Assembly (NCBI GenBank): GCA_016302625.1 | Contig: JAEDNG010000026.1 | Coordinates: 1-8,958, forward strand | DNA: 8,958 bases | Origin: Clostridiaceae bacterium | GTDB taxonomy: Bacteria; Bacillota; Clostridia; Oscillospirales; Acutalibacteraceae | Direction: 5' to 3' | Shown here: piece by piece, positions 1 to 6,145 of the stretch | Position numbering within the stretch: position 1 is the stretch's first letter | Layout: each line of letters begins with the position of its first letter | Notes under the pieces: generated by a model | What the model saw: the letters and a program-made list of their open reading frames with translations, nothing else | Told to the model about the DNA's origin: nothing | Databases searched by the model: none | Made by a program: the position numbers and the translations under genes

Positions 1-887
1 TTAAGAACGGCGGAACTCTGCCGATGATCACCTCCTGCTCACCCGGCTGGGTTAAGTTCTGCGAGTTCTACTATCCCGATATGCTTAAGCATCTTTCCAC
101 CTGCAAGTCTCCCCAGCAGATGGCGGGCGCGGTAATTAAGACATATTACGCCGAGAAGGCGGGCATTGACCCCAAGGACATAGTTTCTGTTTCGGTTATG
201 CCCTGTACCGCTAAGAAGTTCGAGATTGGCAGAGACGACCAGAGCGCGGCGGGCGTACCCGACGTAGATATTGCAATTACCACACGTGAGCTTTCGCGTA
301 TGATTATGCGCGCGGGTATGCACTTTGAATGGCTGCCCGACGAGGAATTTGATAATCCGCTCGGTGAGGACACCGGCGCCGCTGTAATCTTCGGCGCTAC
401 CGGCGGCGTTATGGAGGCGGCGCTCAGAACCGCTAATGACTGGCTTACAGGCAAGGATAACACCGATGTTGACTTCACCGCCGTTCGCGGCACGCAGGGT
501 CTTAAGGAGGCTACCGTCAATATTAACGGCTCTGATATTAAGGTCGCCGTTGCTTCGGGCGCGGCTGCCGCTAAGTGCGTAATGGATATGATGAAGAACG
601 GCAATCCTAACGGCTGGACCTTTGTTGAGATAATGGGTTGTCCGGGCGGCTGCGTAAACGGCGGCGGTCAGCCGATTCAGCCCCAGTACGTAAGAGACAC
701 CGTTGACTTAAAGGCTAAGCGCGCTAAGGCTCTTTATGATCAGGACGCTTCAATGCCGATAAGAAAGTCGCATGAATCTCCTGTTATCAAGACGCTTTAC
801 AGCGAGTGGTACGACGGCTTCGGCGGTCACAAGGCGCATCACGACCTGCATACATCTTATGTTCCGCGTAAAAAATATTCAAAATAA
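1..887 (+). CDS. [FeFe] hydrogenase catalytic subunit, C-terminal part (5' end outside the window)
   Basis: This is the C-terminal half of an iron-only hydrogenase, which interconverts protons and H2 in the cytoplasm. The frame is open from base 3, so the N-terminal ferredoxin-like Fe-S domains lie outside the window. Three H-cluster motifs are visible: L1 TSCSPGW (bases 30-50), L2 MPCTAKKFE (from about base 198) and L3 EIMGCPGGCVNGGGQP (from about base 627). The last ~55 residues (RAKALYDQD to HTSYVPRKKYSK) match the small-subunit domain fused to many clostridial enzymes, such as HndD-type or HydA subunits. The second Cys of the usual TSCCP in L1 is Ser. Lysine codons are almost all AAG except the last three, a bias that suggests high expression. 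Whether the enzyme is ferredoxin-only or part of an NAD(P)-linked bifurcating complex cannot be decided from this fragment. Family assignment is firm. Confidence 0.95.
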   Translation, partial: KNGGTLPMITSCSPGWVKFCEFYYPDMLKHLSTCKSPQQMAGAVIKTYYAEKAGIDPKDIVSVSVMPCTAKKFEIGRDDQSAAGVPDVDIAITTRELSRMIMRAGMHFEWLPDEEFDNPLGEDTGAAVIFGATGGVMEAALRTANDWLTGKDNTDVDFTAVRGTQGLKEATVNINGSDIKVAVASGAAAAKCVMDMMKNGNPNGWTFVEIMGCPGGCVNGGGQPIQPQYVRDTVDLKAKRAKALYDQDASMPIRKSHESPVIKTLYSEWYDGFGGHKAHHDLHTSYVPRKKYSK

Positions 888-906
888 AATATAGTTTTTG
901 ATAGGG

Positions 907-936
907 GGGACTGCCGTAAAAAGCAGTCCCTAAATT
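907..936 (+). terminator. Probable intrinsic terminator of the hydrogenase gene
   Basis: An 8-bp perfect stem, GGGACTGC (907-914) with GCAGTCCC (923-930), encloses an 8-base loop and starts about 20 bases after the hydrogenase stop codon. The following bases TAAATTT are only moderately T-rich, so termination may be incomplete. The next gene has its own promoter immediately downstream, which fits a transcript end here. Confidence 0.6.
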
Positions 937-943
937 TATCCGA

Positions 944-972
944 TTGACAAAACGTATATTTTGGAATATAAT
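944..972 (+). promoter_or_regulatory. Consensus sigma-A type promoter of the lipoprotein gene
   Basis: A TTGACA -35 box (944-949) and a TATAAT -10 box (967-972) are separated by exactly 17 bp, so both hexamers and the spacing match the housekeeping consensus fully. Transcription should begin near 979-980, leaving a leader of about 26 bases before the ATG at 1006. The match is direct from sequence; strength is inferred. Confidence 0.85.
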
Positions 973-992
973 AAGGCATATAAAAGTTATAC

Positions 993-999
993 GAAAGGA
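993..999 (+). promoter_or_regulatory. Ribosome binding site that fixes the lipoprotein start
   Basis: GAAAGGA lies six bases before the ATG at 1006. It supports that start rather than the in-frame TTG at 961, which lies upstream of the -10 box and would not be on the transcript. Confidence 0.8.
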
Positions 1000-1005
1000 A
1001 CGCGT

Positions 1006-1881
1006 ATGTTTTTGAAAAAACACATATCGTTTTTGATTTTATTTTTGATTTTTTCAATATCGTTTGCCGGCTGTAAGAATAGGGAGGATTATTCAAGCTC
1101 TCCCGTAATTCCGGGCGGAGAGGATACAACTCACAGCAACGTAAGCTCGGATGATACTGTTACTTCTGATGTGAGCAGTACTGAGCCTACGCAGAGCAGT
1201 CAAACAAGCTCGGTTAATTCTTCAAAGCCGAGTAAGCCCCCGGTTACAAGCACTGCGTCGCATCTTCATTCTTTCAAGGTTGAACGTGTAGCGCCTACCT
1301 GCACAGAGGACGGATATACCTTTTATAAGTGCGTCGAATGCGGCGAAACCAAAATCGACAGCTATGTACCGAAAAAAGGACATTCCTGGGGCGAATGGAA
1401 AACCGTAACTGAGGCTACAACTGCGAGCGAGGGTGAAAGAGAGCGCACCTGCACGGTCTGCAAAGAAAAAGAGACTGAGCAGATTGCAATGCTGACTCCG
1501 GATTATGATGCACTTCAAAAAGAAGTGTTTAGGCTTGTAAACGAGGAAAGAGGAAAAGTCGGACTTGAACCTCTTGTATATCGCGAGGACGCGCAAATAT
1601 GCGCCGATATACGTGCGGAAGAATTAACTGAAAAATTTGAACACACCAGACCGGACGGCGATTTGTGTTTTACTGTATTAAGTGAAAACAATATAATTTA
1701 TAATACAGCAGGAGAAAATATTGCAAGCGGTCAGAAAAACCCACAGGCTGTTATGGATAGCTGGATGAGTTCCACAGAAGGCCATAAAGAGGCCATTCTT
1801 TCTGATACTTTCAAAGAAATCGTAATCGGTGTAACCGTAAAGAACGGAGTTTATTACTGGGTTCAGATTTTTCTTTCATAA
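1006..1881 (+). CDS. Surface lipoprotein with zinc-ribbon-like repeats and a CAP/SCP domain
   Basis: The predicted 291-residue protein begins with a lipoprotein signal peptide: Lys-rich start, a hydrophobic core (about residues 7-20) and a lipobox SFAGC with the lipidated Cys at 23. A Ser/Thr-rich linker (about 28-84) probably spans the cell wall. Next come two Cys/His modules: His86/His88 with C99, C109 and C112 (CVEC), then His126 with C149 and C152 (CTVC). They resemble the short zinc-ribbon-like repeats found in clostridial surface proteins. Residues ~169-291 form a CAP/SCP (PR-1-like) domain, with conserved His213 in EHTRPDG, Glu237 in AGENIA, His260 in EGHKEAIL and a YYWVQIF end. Bacterial CAP proteins are secreted, but their biochemical role is mostly unknown; peptidoglycan, lipid or metal interactions are possibilities. 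The gene has its own promoter and terminator, so it looks monocistronic. Domain calls are firm; function is not. Confidence 0.9.
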   Translation: MFLKKHISFLILFLIFSISFAGCKNREDYSSSPVIPGGEDTTHSNVSSDDTVTSDVSSTEPTQSSQTSSVNSSKPSKPPVTSTASHLHSFKVERVAPTCTEDGYTFYKCVECGETKIDSYVPKKGHSWGEWKTVTEATTASEGERERTCTVCKEKETEQIAMLTPDYDALQKEVFRLVNEERGKVGLEPLVYREDAQICADIRAEELTEKFEHTRPDGDLCFTVLSENNIIYNTAGENIASGQKNPQAVMDSWMSSTEGHKEAILSDTFKEIVIGVTVKNGVYYWVQIFLS

Positions 1882-1897
1882 AACGGGAAATACTATT

Positions 1898-1934
1898 ATA
1901 CCGTCGGGCATACAGCGTCCGGCGGTATTCTTAT
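1898..1934 (+). terminator. Terminator-like hairpin after the lipoprotein gene
   Basis: ATACCGTCGG (1898-1907) pairs with CCGGCGGTAT (1919-1928) over 10 bp, including one G-U wobble, around an 11-base loop. It begins 17 bases after the stop codon. The downstream TCTTAT is only weakly T-rich, so it may be an inefficient terminator or a 3' stabiliser. Confidence 0.6.
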
Positions 1935-1960
1935 AAAAAATTTTCAGTGATATAATAATA

Positions 1961-1989
1961 TTGACAAAATCGCTTTAAAGCGTTAAAAT
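1961..1989 (+). promoter_or_regulatory. Promoter of the LysR-family regulator gene
   Basis: TTGACA (1961-1966), a 17-bp spacer and TAAAAT (1984-1989) form a near-consensus housekeeping promoter. Transcription should start near 1996, about 40 bases before the GTG start codon. The spacer contains a perfect palindrome, annotated separately. Confidence 0.8.
1971..1982. promoter_or_regulatory. Candidate operator: 12-bp perfect palindrome between -35 and -10
   Basis: CGCTTTAAAGCG is a perfect 12-bp inverted repeat lying wholly between the -35 and -10 boxes of the LysR-gene promoter. A protein bound here would compete with RNA polymerase, so the site would suit a repressor. LysR regulators often autoregulate, but their usual T-N11-A sites are looser than this, so the binding protein is unknown. 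Confidence 0.45.
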
Positions 1990-2036
1990 ATTAAAGTAGT
2001 AAAATTCTGCCAAAAACATAATAATGGGGCGATGAT

Positions 2037-2975
2037 GTGAATATTCTGCATTTGAAATATGCGGTGGAAATTGCCAACACCAAATCCATAAGCCGTGCGG
2101 CGGAAAACCTGTATATGGGTCAGCCCAATTTGTCAAGGGCAATAAAGGAATTAGAGGAAAATCTTAATATAACCATATTTAACCGTACCTCAAAGGGGAT
2201 TACCGTCACCCCCGAGGGCGAGGAGTTTTTGCAGTATGCAAAACGAATTATAAATCAGGTGGACGAGGTTGAGGAGATGTATAAAAACGGCAGAAAGCCG
2301 AAACAAAACTTCTCTGTCTGTGTGCCTCGCGCCAGTTATATTTCATATGCCTTCGCCGAGTTTGCCAAAAGCATTAAAACCGATATTCCCGCAGATATTT
2401 TTTACAAGGAAACCAATTCCTCGCGTACCATTAATAATGTCATTAAAGGTGAATATAATTTAGGGATAGTACGCTATCAGACAACCTTTGAGCGTTACTT
2501 TAAGTCGATGTTTGAGGAAAAGCATCTTAATGCCGAGATTATTACAGATTTTAAGTATGTGCTGCTGATGTCGGAAAATCACCCGCTTGCCGCAAAGAAA
2601 GAGATTCGCAGTAAAGACCTGGCTCCGTTTATTGAGATAACCCATGCTGACCCGTATGTTCCGTCACTACCGCTTATAGATGTTAAAAAAGAGGAGCTTT
2701 CCAAATATGTTGATAAGCATATTTATATTTTTGAGCGGGGAAGTCAGTTCAGACTCCTACAGACCGTGCCGACAACCTTTATGTGGGTCTCTCCCATACC
2801 GGAAGATTTGTATACTAAATACGGCTTGATCGAAAGACAATGCTCCGATAATGAAAAGGTTTATAAGGATGTGCTTATCTACCGTAACGGATATAAGCTT
2901 ACCGACCTTGACAATTCCTTTATAACTGCGGTCTGCAACTCAAAACGTCAATATATAACGTTACTCTCTGAATAA
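2037..2975 (+). CDS. LysR-family transcriptional regulator
   Basis: This 312-residue protein is a DNA-binding regulator of the LysR type. The N-terminal winged helix-turn-helix is clear: LHLKYAVEIANTKSISRAAE followed by MGQPNLSRAIKELEENL (about residues 5-45) and NRTSKGITVTPEGEEFL (49-65), then a linker helix and an effector-binding domain of the periplasmic-binding-protein fold (about 90-300). Length is typical. The start is a GTG; GGGG at 2026-2029, seven bases upstream, serves as ribosome binding site, and the nearby ATGs at 2032 and 2035 are out of frame. It is transcribed from its own strong promoter and is followed after 25 bp by the GNAT-membrane protein gene in the same direction. The two are likely cotranscribed, and that gene may be a target. 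The effector cannot be inferred. Confidence 0.93.
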   Translation: MNILHLKYAVEIANTKSISRAAENLYMGQPNLSRAIKELEENLNITIFNRTSKGITVTPEGEEFLQYAKRIINQVDEVEEMYKNGRKPKQNFSVCVPRASYISYAFAEFAKSIKTDIPADIFYKETNSSRTINNVIKGEYNLGIVRYQTTFERYFKSMFEEKHLNAEIITDFKYVLLMSENHPLAAKKEIRSKDLAPFIEITHADPYVPSLPLIDVKKEELSKYVDKHIYIFERGSQFRLLQTVPTTFMWVSPIPEDLYTKYGLIERQCSDNEKVYKDVLIYRNGYKLTDLDNSFITAVCNSKRQYITLLSE

Positions 2976-2987
2976 TCGCCGCAGGCT

Positions 2988-2992
2988 GGGGG
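2988..2992 (+). promoter_or_regulatory. Possible ribosome binding site for a non-ATG start at 3001
   Basis: GGGGG sits eight bases before the ATT codon at 3001, good Shine-Dalgarno spacing, just after the LysR stop codon. It is the best site in the gap, and it favours a start near 3001 over the internal ATG at 3232, which has no purine-rich site before it. Confidence 0.4.
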
Positions 2993-3000
2993 TCTTTGAA

Positions 3001-4437
3001 ATTATAACTTTATTTTTAAAATCCGTTAAGGGAAAATATGCCGATGATATTAAGGAACTGCTGAAAGAAGCGGACAATGAGTTTGTTCCTCCGCTTTCGT
3101 CACGTATCGGCACCACGCAAAACGAGCTGAATGTAGCTTTAGACTCTGTAAGAAGCATTGAACCGTATTATGAAAGTATTTCAAACCAGTGGGCGATACT
3201 TGCAATAGCAAACGGCAAGGTTTTAGGCTTTATGTCGCTAATACCTAATCACAATATACCGGGTATCAAGGAGTCGCTTGAAAGAAATATTTATCTTTCT
3301 ACCGTTATAGTTAAAAAGGAATACCGCAAGAACGGTATAGCCGAAAAGCTGTATGATACCTTGCTGTCAAAATTCAGCGACCGACGGATATTTACAAGAA
3401 CATGGTCTACAAATACAGCGCACCTTCATTTGCTTGACAAAAATGATTTTTATGAGATTTTATGCGAGGAAAACGGGCGCGGCGATGGAATTGACACGGT
3501 TTATTACTGTCACGAGCCGGAAAAGAAAAGGTTCATTGATGTGATAAGACAGTATCACCTTTTCGGAAGTATTTCTTTCTTTGTTATGCTGGTGGTTTTC
3601 GCCGTAACCTTTGTTATCGTCTGGATAGATACGGACAGCGGCATACTTCATGAGCTTTCAATAGCCTTTGCCACATCTCTTATAGCGTCGGCGCTTTGTC
3701 TGCTTTCGGAAACATTTATAAAGTATGTGGAGTCCAAAAATGACGAGTACATTTTTCGACTTCGCAGCTTCGGAATTGAAAATCTGCTGTTTCATAAGGA
3801 CTCGGTGCTTAAAAAGATAATACCTAAGTGCAAAAATGAGCTCTGGATAACCGGATATCGGCTTATAATGACCTCAAAGGGTTCATTTCGCAGTGCGATA
3901 TTAAAGGCGTGCGAGCATACAGAGGGGCTTAACATCCGGCTTCTTTTCGTTCCGATGTGGAGCGATACATACAAGCGTGTGTATGATGACGACGTTTCGC
4001 TTTGCTATATCAACGTATTTTACACGCTTTGCCGCTGTATTACGGAGTACGGAGCAGAGGTTGAGATAAGAACAACCGAAAAGCCTATGTTCAACGACAC
4101 CTATAAGGTTGACGATCGAATTATAACAGGTCCGTATCTTCATTGCGCGGATTCTCTTAATCATCGGCTCATTACCGCGAAAGACTTTTTCTCGCTTGAT
4201 ATAACCGACAGCAATAAGGAGCTGTACCGTTTGATGGAGGGAGATTATTCCGCGGTCTGGGAGCAGAGTACCGAAAGATTTAATGTCGGAAAGCTCATCG
4301 CTTTACTTGACAGCCATGAAAAATTTGAAAGCCTTATAAATATGACGGCGGAGGAGCGCGTAAGGCTTTTACGCTCCTGTATAGAAACCCCGTCCGATAT
4401 TTCGGCTGAAAAAATGCTTGCCAAGACAGTTGAATAG
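3001..4437 (+). CDS. GNAT acetyltransferase - two-transmembrane - PLD-like fusion protein (start codon uncertain)
   Basis: I read about 478 residues starting at an ATT codon (3001). The first standard start is ATG 3232, but in-frame protein-like sequence (GKYADDIKELLKEADNEFVPP, then QWAILAIANGKVLGFMS) precedes it and completes the acetyltransferase domain. Residues ~1-165 form a GNAT domain: the acetyl-CoA-binding motif is VKKEYRKNGIAEKLY (Arg109, Gly112, Ala114), and the end reads THLHL-like helix, NDFYEIL and GDGIDTVYY. Two hydrophobic helices follow (about 188-209 and 218-236). Residues ~260-440 (LWITGYRLI, IRLLFVPMW, then FNDTYKVDDRIITGPYLH and a late Trp420) resemble a phospholipase-D-like fold. 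However, the HxKx4D motif reads N365-x-T367-x4-D372, so PLD hydrolysis is unlikely. Both ends are probably cytosolic. The acetyl acceptor is unknown. It follows the LysR gene by 25 bp. The GNAT and membrane calls are firm; the PLD-like call is tentative. Confidence 0.8.
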   Translation: MITLFLKSVKGKYADDIKELLKEADNEFVPPLSSRIGTTQNELNVALDSVRSIEPYYESISNQWAILAIANGKVLGFMSLIPNHNIPGIKESLERNIYLSTVIVKKEYRKNGIAEKLYDTLLSKFSDRRIFTRTWSTNTAHLHLLDKNDFYEILCEENGRGDGIDTVYYCHEPEKKRFIDVIRQYHLFGSISFFVMLVVFAVTFVIVWIDTDSGILHELSIAFATSLIASALCLLSETFIKYVESKNDEYIFRLRSFGIENLLFHKDSVLKKIIPKCKNELWITGYRLIMTSKGSFRSAILKACEHTEGLNIRLLFVPMWSDTYKRVYDDDVSLCYINVFYTLCRCITEYGAEVEIRTTEKPMFNDTYKVDDRIITGPYLHCADSLNHRLITAKDFFSLDITDSNKELYRLMEGDYSAVWEQSTERFNVGKLIALLDSHEKFESLINMTAEERVRLLRSCIETPSDISAEKMLAKTVE

Positions 4438-4440
4438 CAT

Positions 4441-4487
4441 AAATACCCGATAGGAGCAAATTAACTTGCCCTACCGGGTATTTTTTT
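4441..4487 (+). terminator. Strong intrinsic terminator of the LysR/GNAT unit
   Basis: AAATACCCG (4441-4449) pairs with CGGGTATTT (4475-4483). The stem continues inward through TAGG/CCTA and GCAA/TTGC, with one A-C mismatch and one bulged A, to a 6-base loop. The outer arm runs into seven T's (4481-4487). It starts three bases after the stop codon. Confidence 0.92.
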
Positions 4488-4510
4488 ACGGTTAAGATTT
4501 AATTGTTTAC

Positions 4511-4552
4511 AATTTAAAAATACAGAAGTCTCACGGTATTGAGACTTCTGTA
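4511..4552 (-). terminator. Intrinsic terminator of the pgk-tpiA-gpmI operon
   Basis: A perfect 13-bp inverted repeat (4521-4533 with 4540-4552, loop of six bases) lies eight bases beyond the gpmI stop codon. Read on the minus strand, the stem is followed by TTTTTAAATT, a proper T tract. It faces the terminator of the convergent LysR/GNAT unit, so the two operons are insulated from each other. Confidence 0.92.
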
Positions 4553-4559
4553 AATAATA

Positions 4560-6092
4560 TTATTTAATAAGCGATTCTCCGGTCATTTCTTCGGGCTGTG
4601 ATAGTCCTAAAAGCTTTATAATAGTGGGGGAGATGTCGCAGAGCCTGCCGCCCTCTCTTAATTCACATTCCTTGCCGATAACCGCAAAGGGAACGGGGTT
4701 TGTGGTGTGAGCAGTAAAGGGCGAGCCGTCGGTGTCAACCATACGGTCTGCGTTGCCGTGGTCGGCGGTAAGGAGCATTACGCCGCCCATTTTAAGGGTG
4801 CTGTCCGCCACTCTGCCGACGCAGGTATCGACCGTTTCGACCGCCTTAACCGCAGCGTCGAACACGCCCGTGTGACCTACCATATCGCAGTTTGCAAAGT
4901 TTAAGATAACAACATCGTACTTGTCGCTTTCAATCGCCTCGCATACCTTGTCGCATACCTCGTTTGCGCTCATTTCGGGCTGTAAATCGTAGGTTGCGAC
5001 CTTGGGGGAGTTGACGAGTATTCTGTCCTCGCCCTCAAACATAACCTCTCTGCCGCCGTTGAAGAAGAAGGTTACGTGTGCGTACTTCTCGGTCTCGGCA
5101 ATGCGGAGCTGTGTCATATTCTGCTTTGCGAGGAACTCGCCTAAGGTGTTGTTTAAGGTCTGGGGCTTGAAGGCTACCTCGACATTGGGCATTGAAGCGT
5201 CATACTGGGTCATACATACATAAAATACCTTTTGTCTGCCGCCCACGCGTTCAAAGCCCGTGAAATCGTCGTCCACAAAGGTACGGGTAATCTCTCTTGC
5301 GCGGTCGGGGCGGAAGTTGAAGAAGATTACGCTGTCGCCCGTTTTGATGCGTTCGGTGCCCTCTACAACGGTGGGGAGGACGAACTCGTCGGTGATATTT
5401 TTACCGTCTTCGTCAACCTCGGTGTATGACTTTCTTACAGCAGCCGCCGCGTCGTCGGTTATAATGCCCTCGCCGTAAACCAGAGCGGCATAAGCCTTTC
5501 CTACGCGCTCCCAGCGGTTGTCGCGGTCCATTCCGTAAAATCTGCCCATAACCGTGGCAAGCTTGCCGCAACCGATTTCCGCTAATTTTGCATTGAGCGC
5601 ATCAATGAAATCAGCAGCGCTTGCGGGCGGAACGTCACGTCCGTCAAGCAGGGCGTGAATATAAACCTTTGTAAGTCCGTTACGCTTTGCAAGCTCAACA
5701 AGACCGTAAAGATGTTCAATGTGGCTATGAACGCCGCCGTCCGACAAAAGGCCCATTAAATGGAGGGCGCTGTCGTTCTTCTGACAGTTGTCAACAGCCT
5801 TTAAAAATGCTTCGTTACTAAAGAAATCACCGTCGGCAATCGACTTTGTAATGCGGGTAAGCTCCTGATATACAATTCTTCCCGCGCCGATATTGGTGTG
5901 GCCGACCTCGCTGTTACCCATCTGACCGTCGGGCAGACCTACGTCCATTCCCGAAGCGCCTATCTGAGTATTAGGACACTCGGCGAAAATTTTATCAAGA
6001 CGGGGGGTTTTTGCGGAAAAAATCGCGTTACCGCTTGTGGTCGGGTTAATTCCGAAGCCGTCCATAATAGTTAAAACAATAGGTTTTTTCAT
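4560..6092 (-). CDS. gpmI: 2,3-bisphosphoglycerate-independent phosphoglycerate mutase
   Basis: Interconverts 3- and 2-phosphoglycerate in glycolysis, in the cytosol, through a phosphoserine intermediate and two Mn2+ (or similar) ions. The 510-residue length is typical. All catalytic signatures are present: Asp11 in TIMDGFG, nucleophile Ser61 in MGNSEVGH, His122 in GGVHSH, the LLDGRDVPP segment (about 148-156), Arg261/Arg264 in FRPDR, Lys336 in AETEKYAH, Asp403/His407 in NCDMVGH, Asp444/His445 in TADHGN and His462 in AHTTNPVP. The phosphatase-like domain is split by the transferase insertion, as in the family. The ATG has AGGAGAG about six bases upstream. It is the last gene of the glycolytic operon, 53 bp after tpiA, and is followed by a strong terminator. 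No anomalies seen. Confidence 0.98.
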   Translation of the reverse strand: MKKPIVLTIMDGFGINPTTSGNAIFSAKTPRLDKIFAECPNTQIGASGMDVGLPDGQMGNSEVGHTNIGAGRIVYQELTRITKSIADGDFFSNEAFLKAVDNCQKNDSALHLMGLLSDGGVHSHIEHLYGLVELAKRNGLTKVYIHALLDGRDVPPASAADFIDALNAKLAEIGCGKLATVMGRFYGMDRDNRWERVGKAYAALVYGEGIITDDAAAAVRKSYTEVDEDGKNITDEFVLPTVVEGTERIKTGDSVIFFNFRPDRAREITRTFVDDDFTGFERVGGRQKVFYVCMTQYDASMPNVEVAFKPQTLNNTLGEFLAKQNMTQLRIAETEKYAHVTFFFNGGREVMFEGEDRILVNSPKVATYDLQPEMSANEVCDKVCEAIESDKYDVVILNFANCDMVGHTGVFDAAVKAVETVDTCVGRVADSTLKMGGVMLLTADHGNADRMVDTDGSPFTAHTTNPVPFAVIGKECELREGGRLCDISPTIIKLLGLSQPEEMTGESLIK

Positions 6093-6117
6093 AATGCTCT
6101 CCTGAAAACAGAAATTA

Positions 6118-6134
6118 GGCGGGCAGCGCCCGCC
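6118..6134. repeat. GC-rich intercistronic hairpin between tpiA and gpmI
   Basis: GGCGGGC (6118-6124) and GCCCGCC (6128-6134) form a perfect 7-bp stem with a three-base loop, between the tpiA stop and the gpmI ribosome binding site. On the minus strand only TAATTT follows, so it is at best a leaky terminator. A role in mRNA stability or in setting gpmI output is possible. Confidence 0.6.
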
Positions 6135-6145
6135 CGTATTTTTAA

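Noticed and set aside
146..604. Long open frame on the minus strand opposite the hydrogenase
   Set aside because: It is antisense to a clearly coding, motif-bearing gene, has no ribosome binding site and gives a low-complexity Ser/Ala/Pro-rich product, so it is a shadow of codon bias.
961..1005. In-frame TTG start for the lipoprotein giving 15 extra residues
   Set aside because: The TTG lies upstream of the -10 box of the gene's own promoter, and the extension would ruin a textbook lipoprotein signal peptide; ATG 1006 has a good ribosome binding site.
3232..3234. ATG as the start of the GNAT fusion protein
   Set aside because: It falls inside the acetyltransferase domain, has no ribosome binding site, and coding-like sequence continues upstream to about 3001.
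4501..4514. AATTGT-TT-ACAATT inverted repeat, considered as an operator
   Set aside because: It lies between two convergent terminators with no promoter nearby, lacks the Rex half-site sequence, and such AT-only repeats arise easily by chance.
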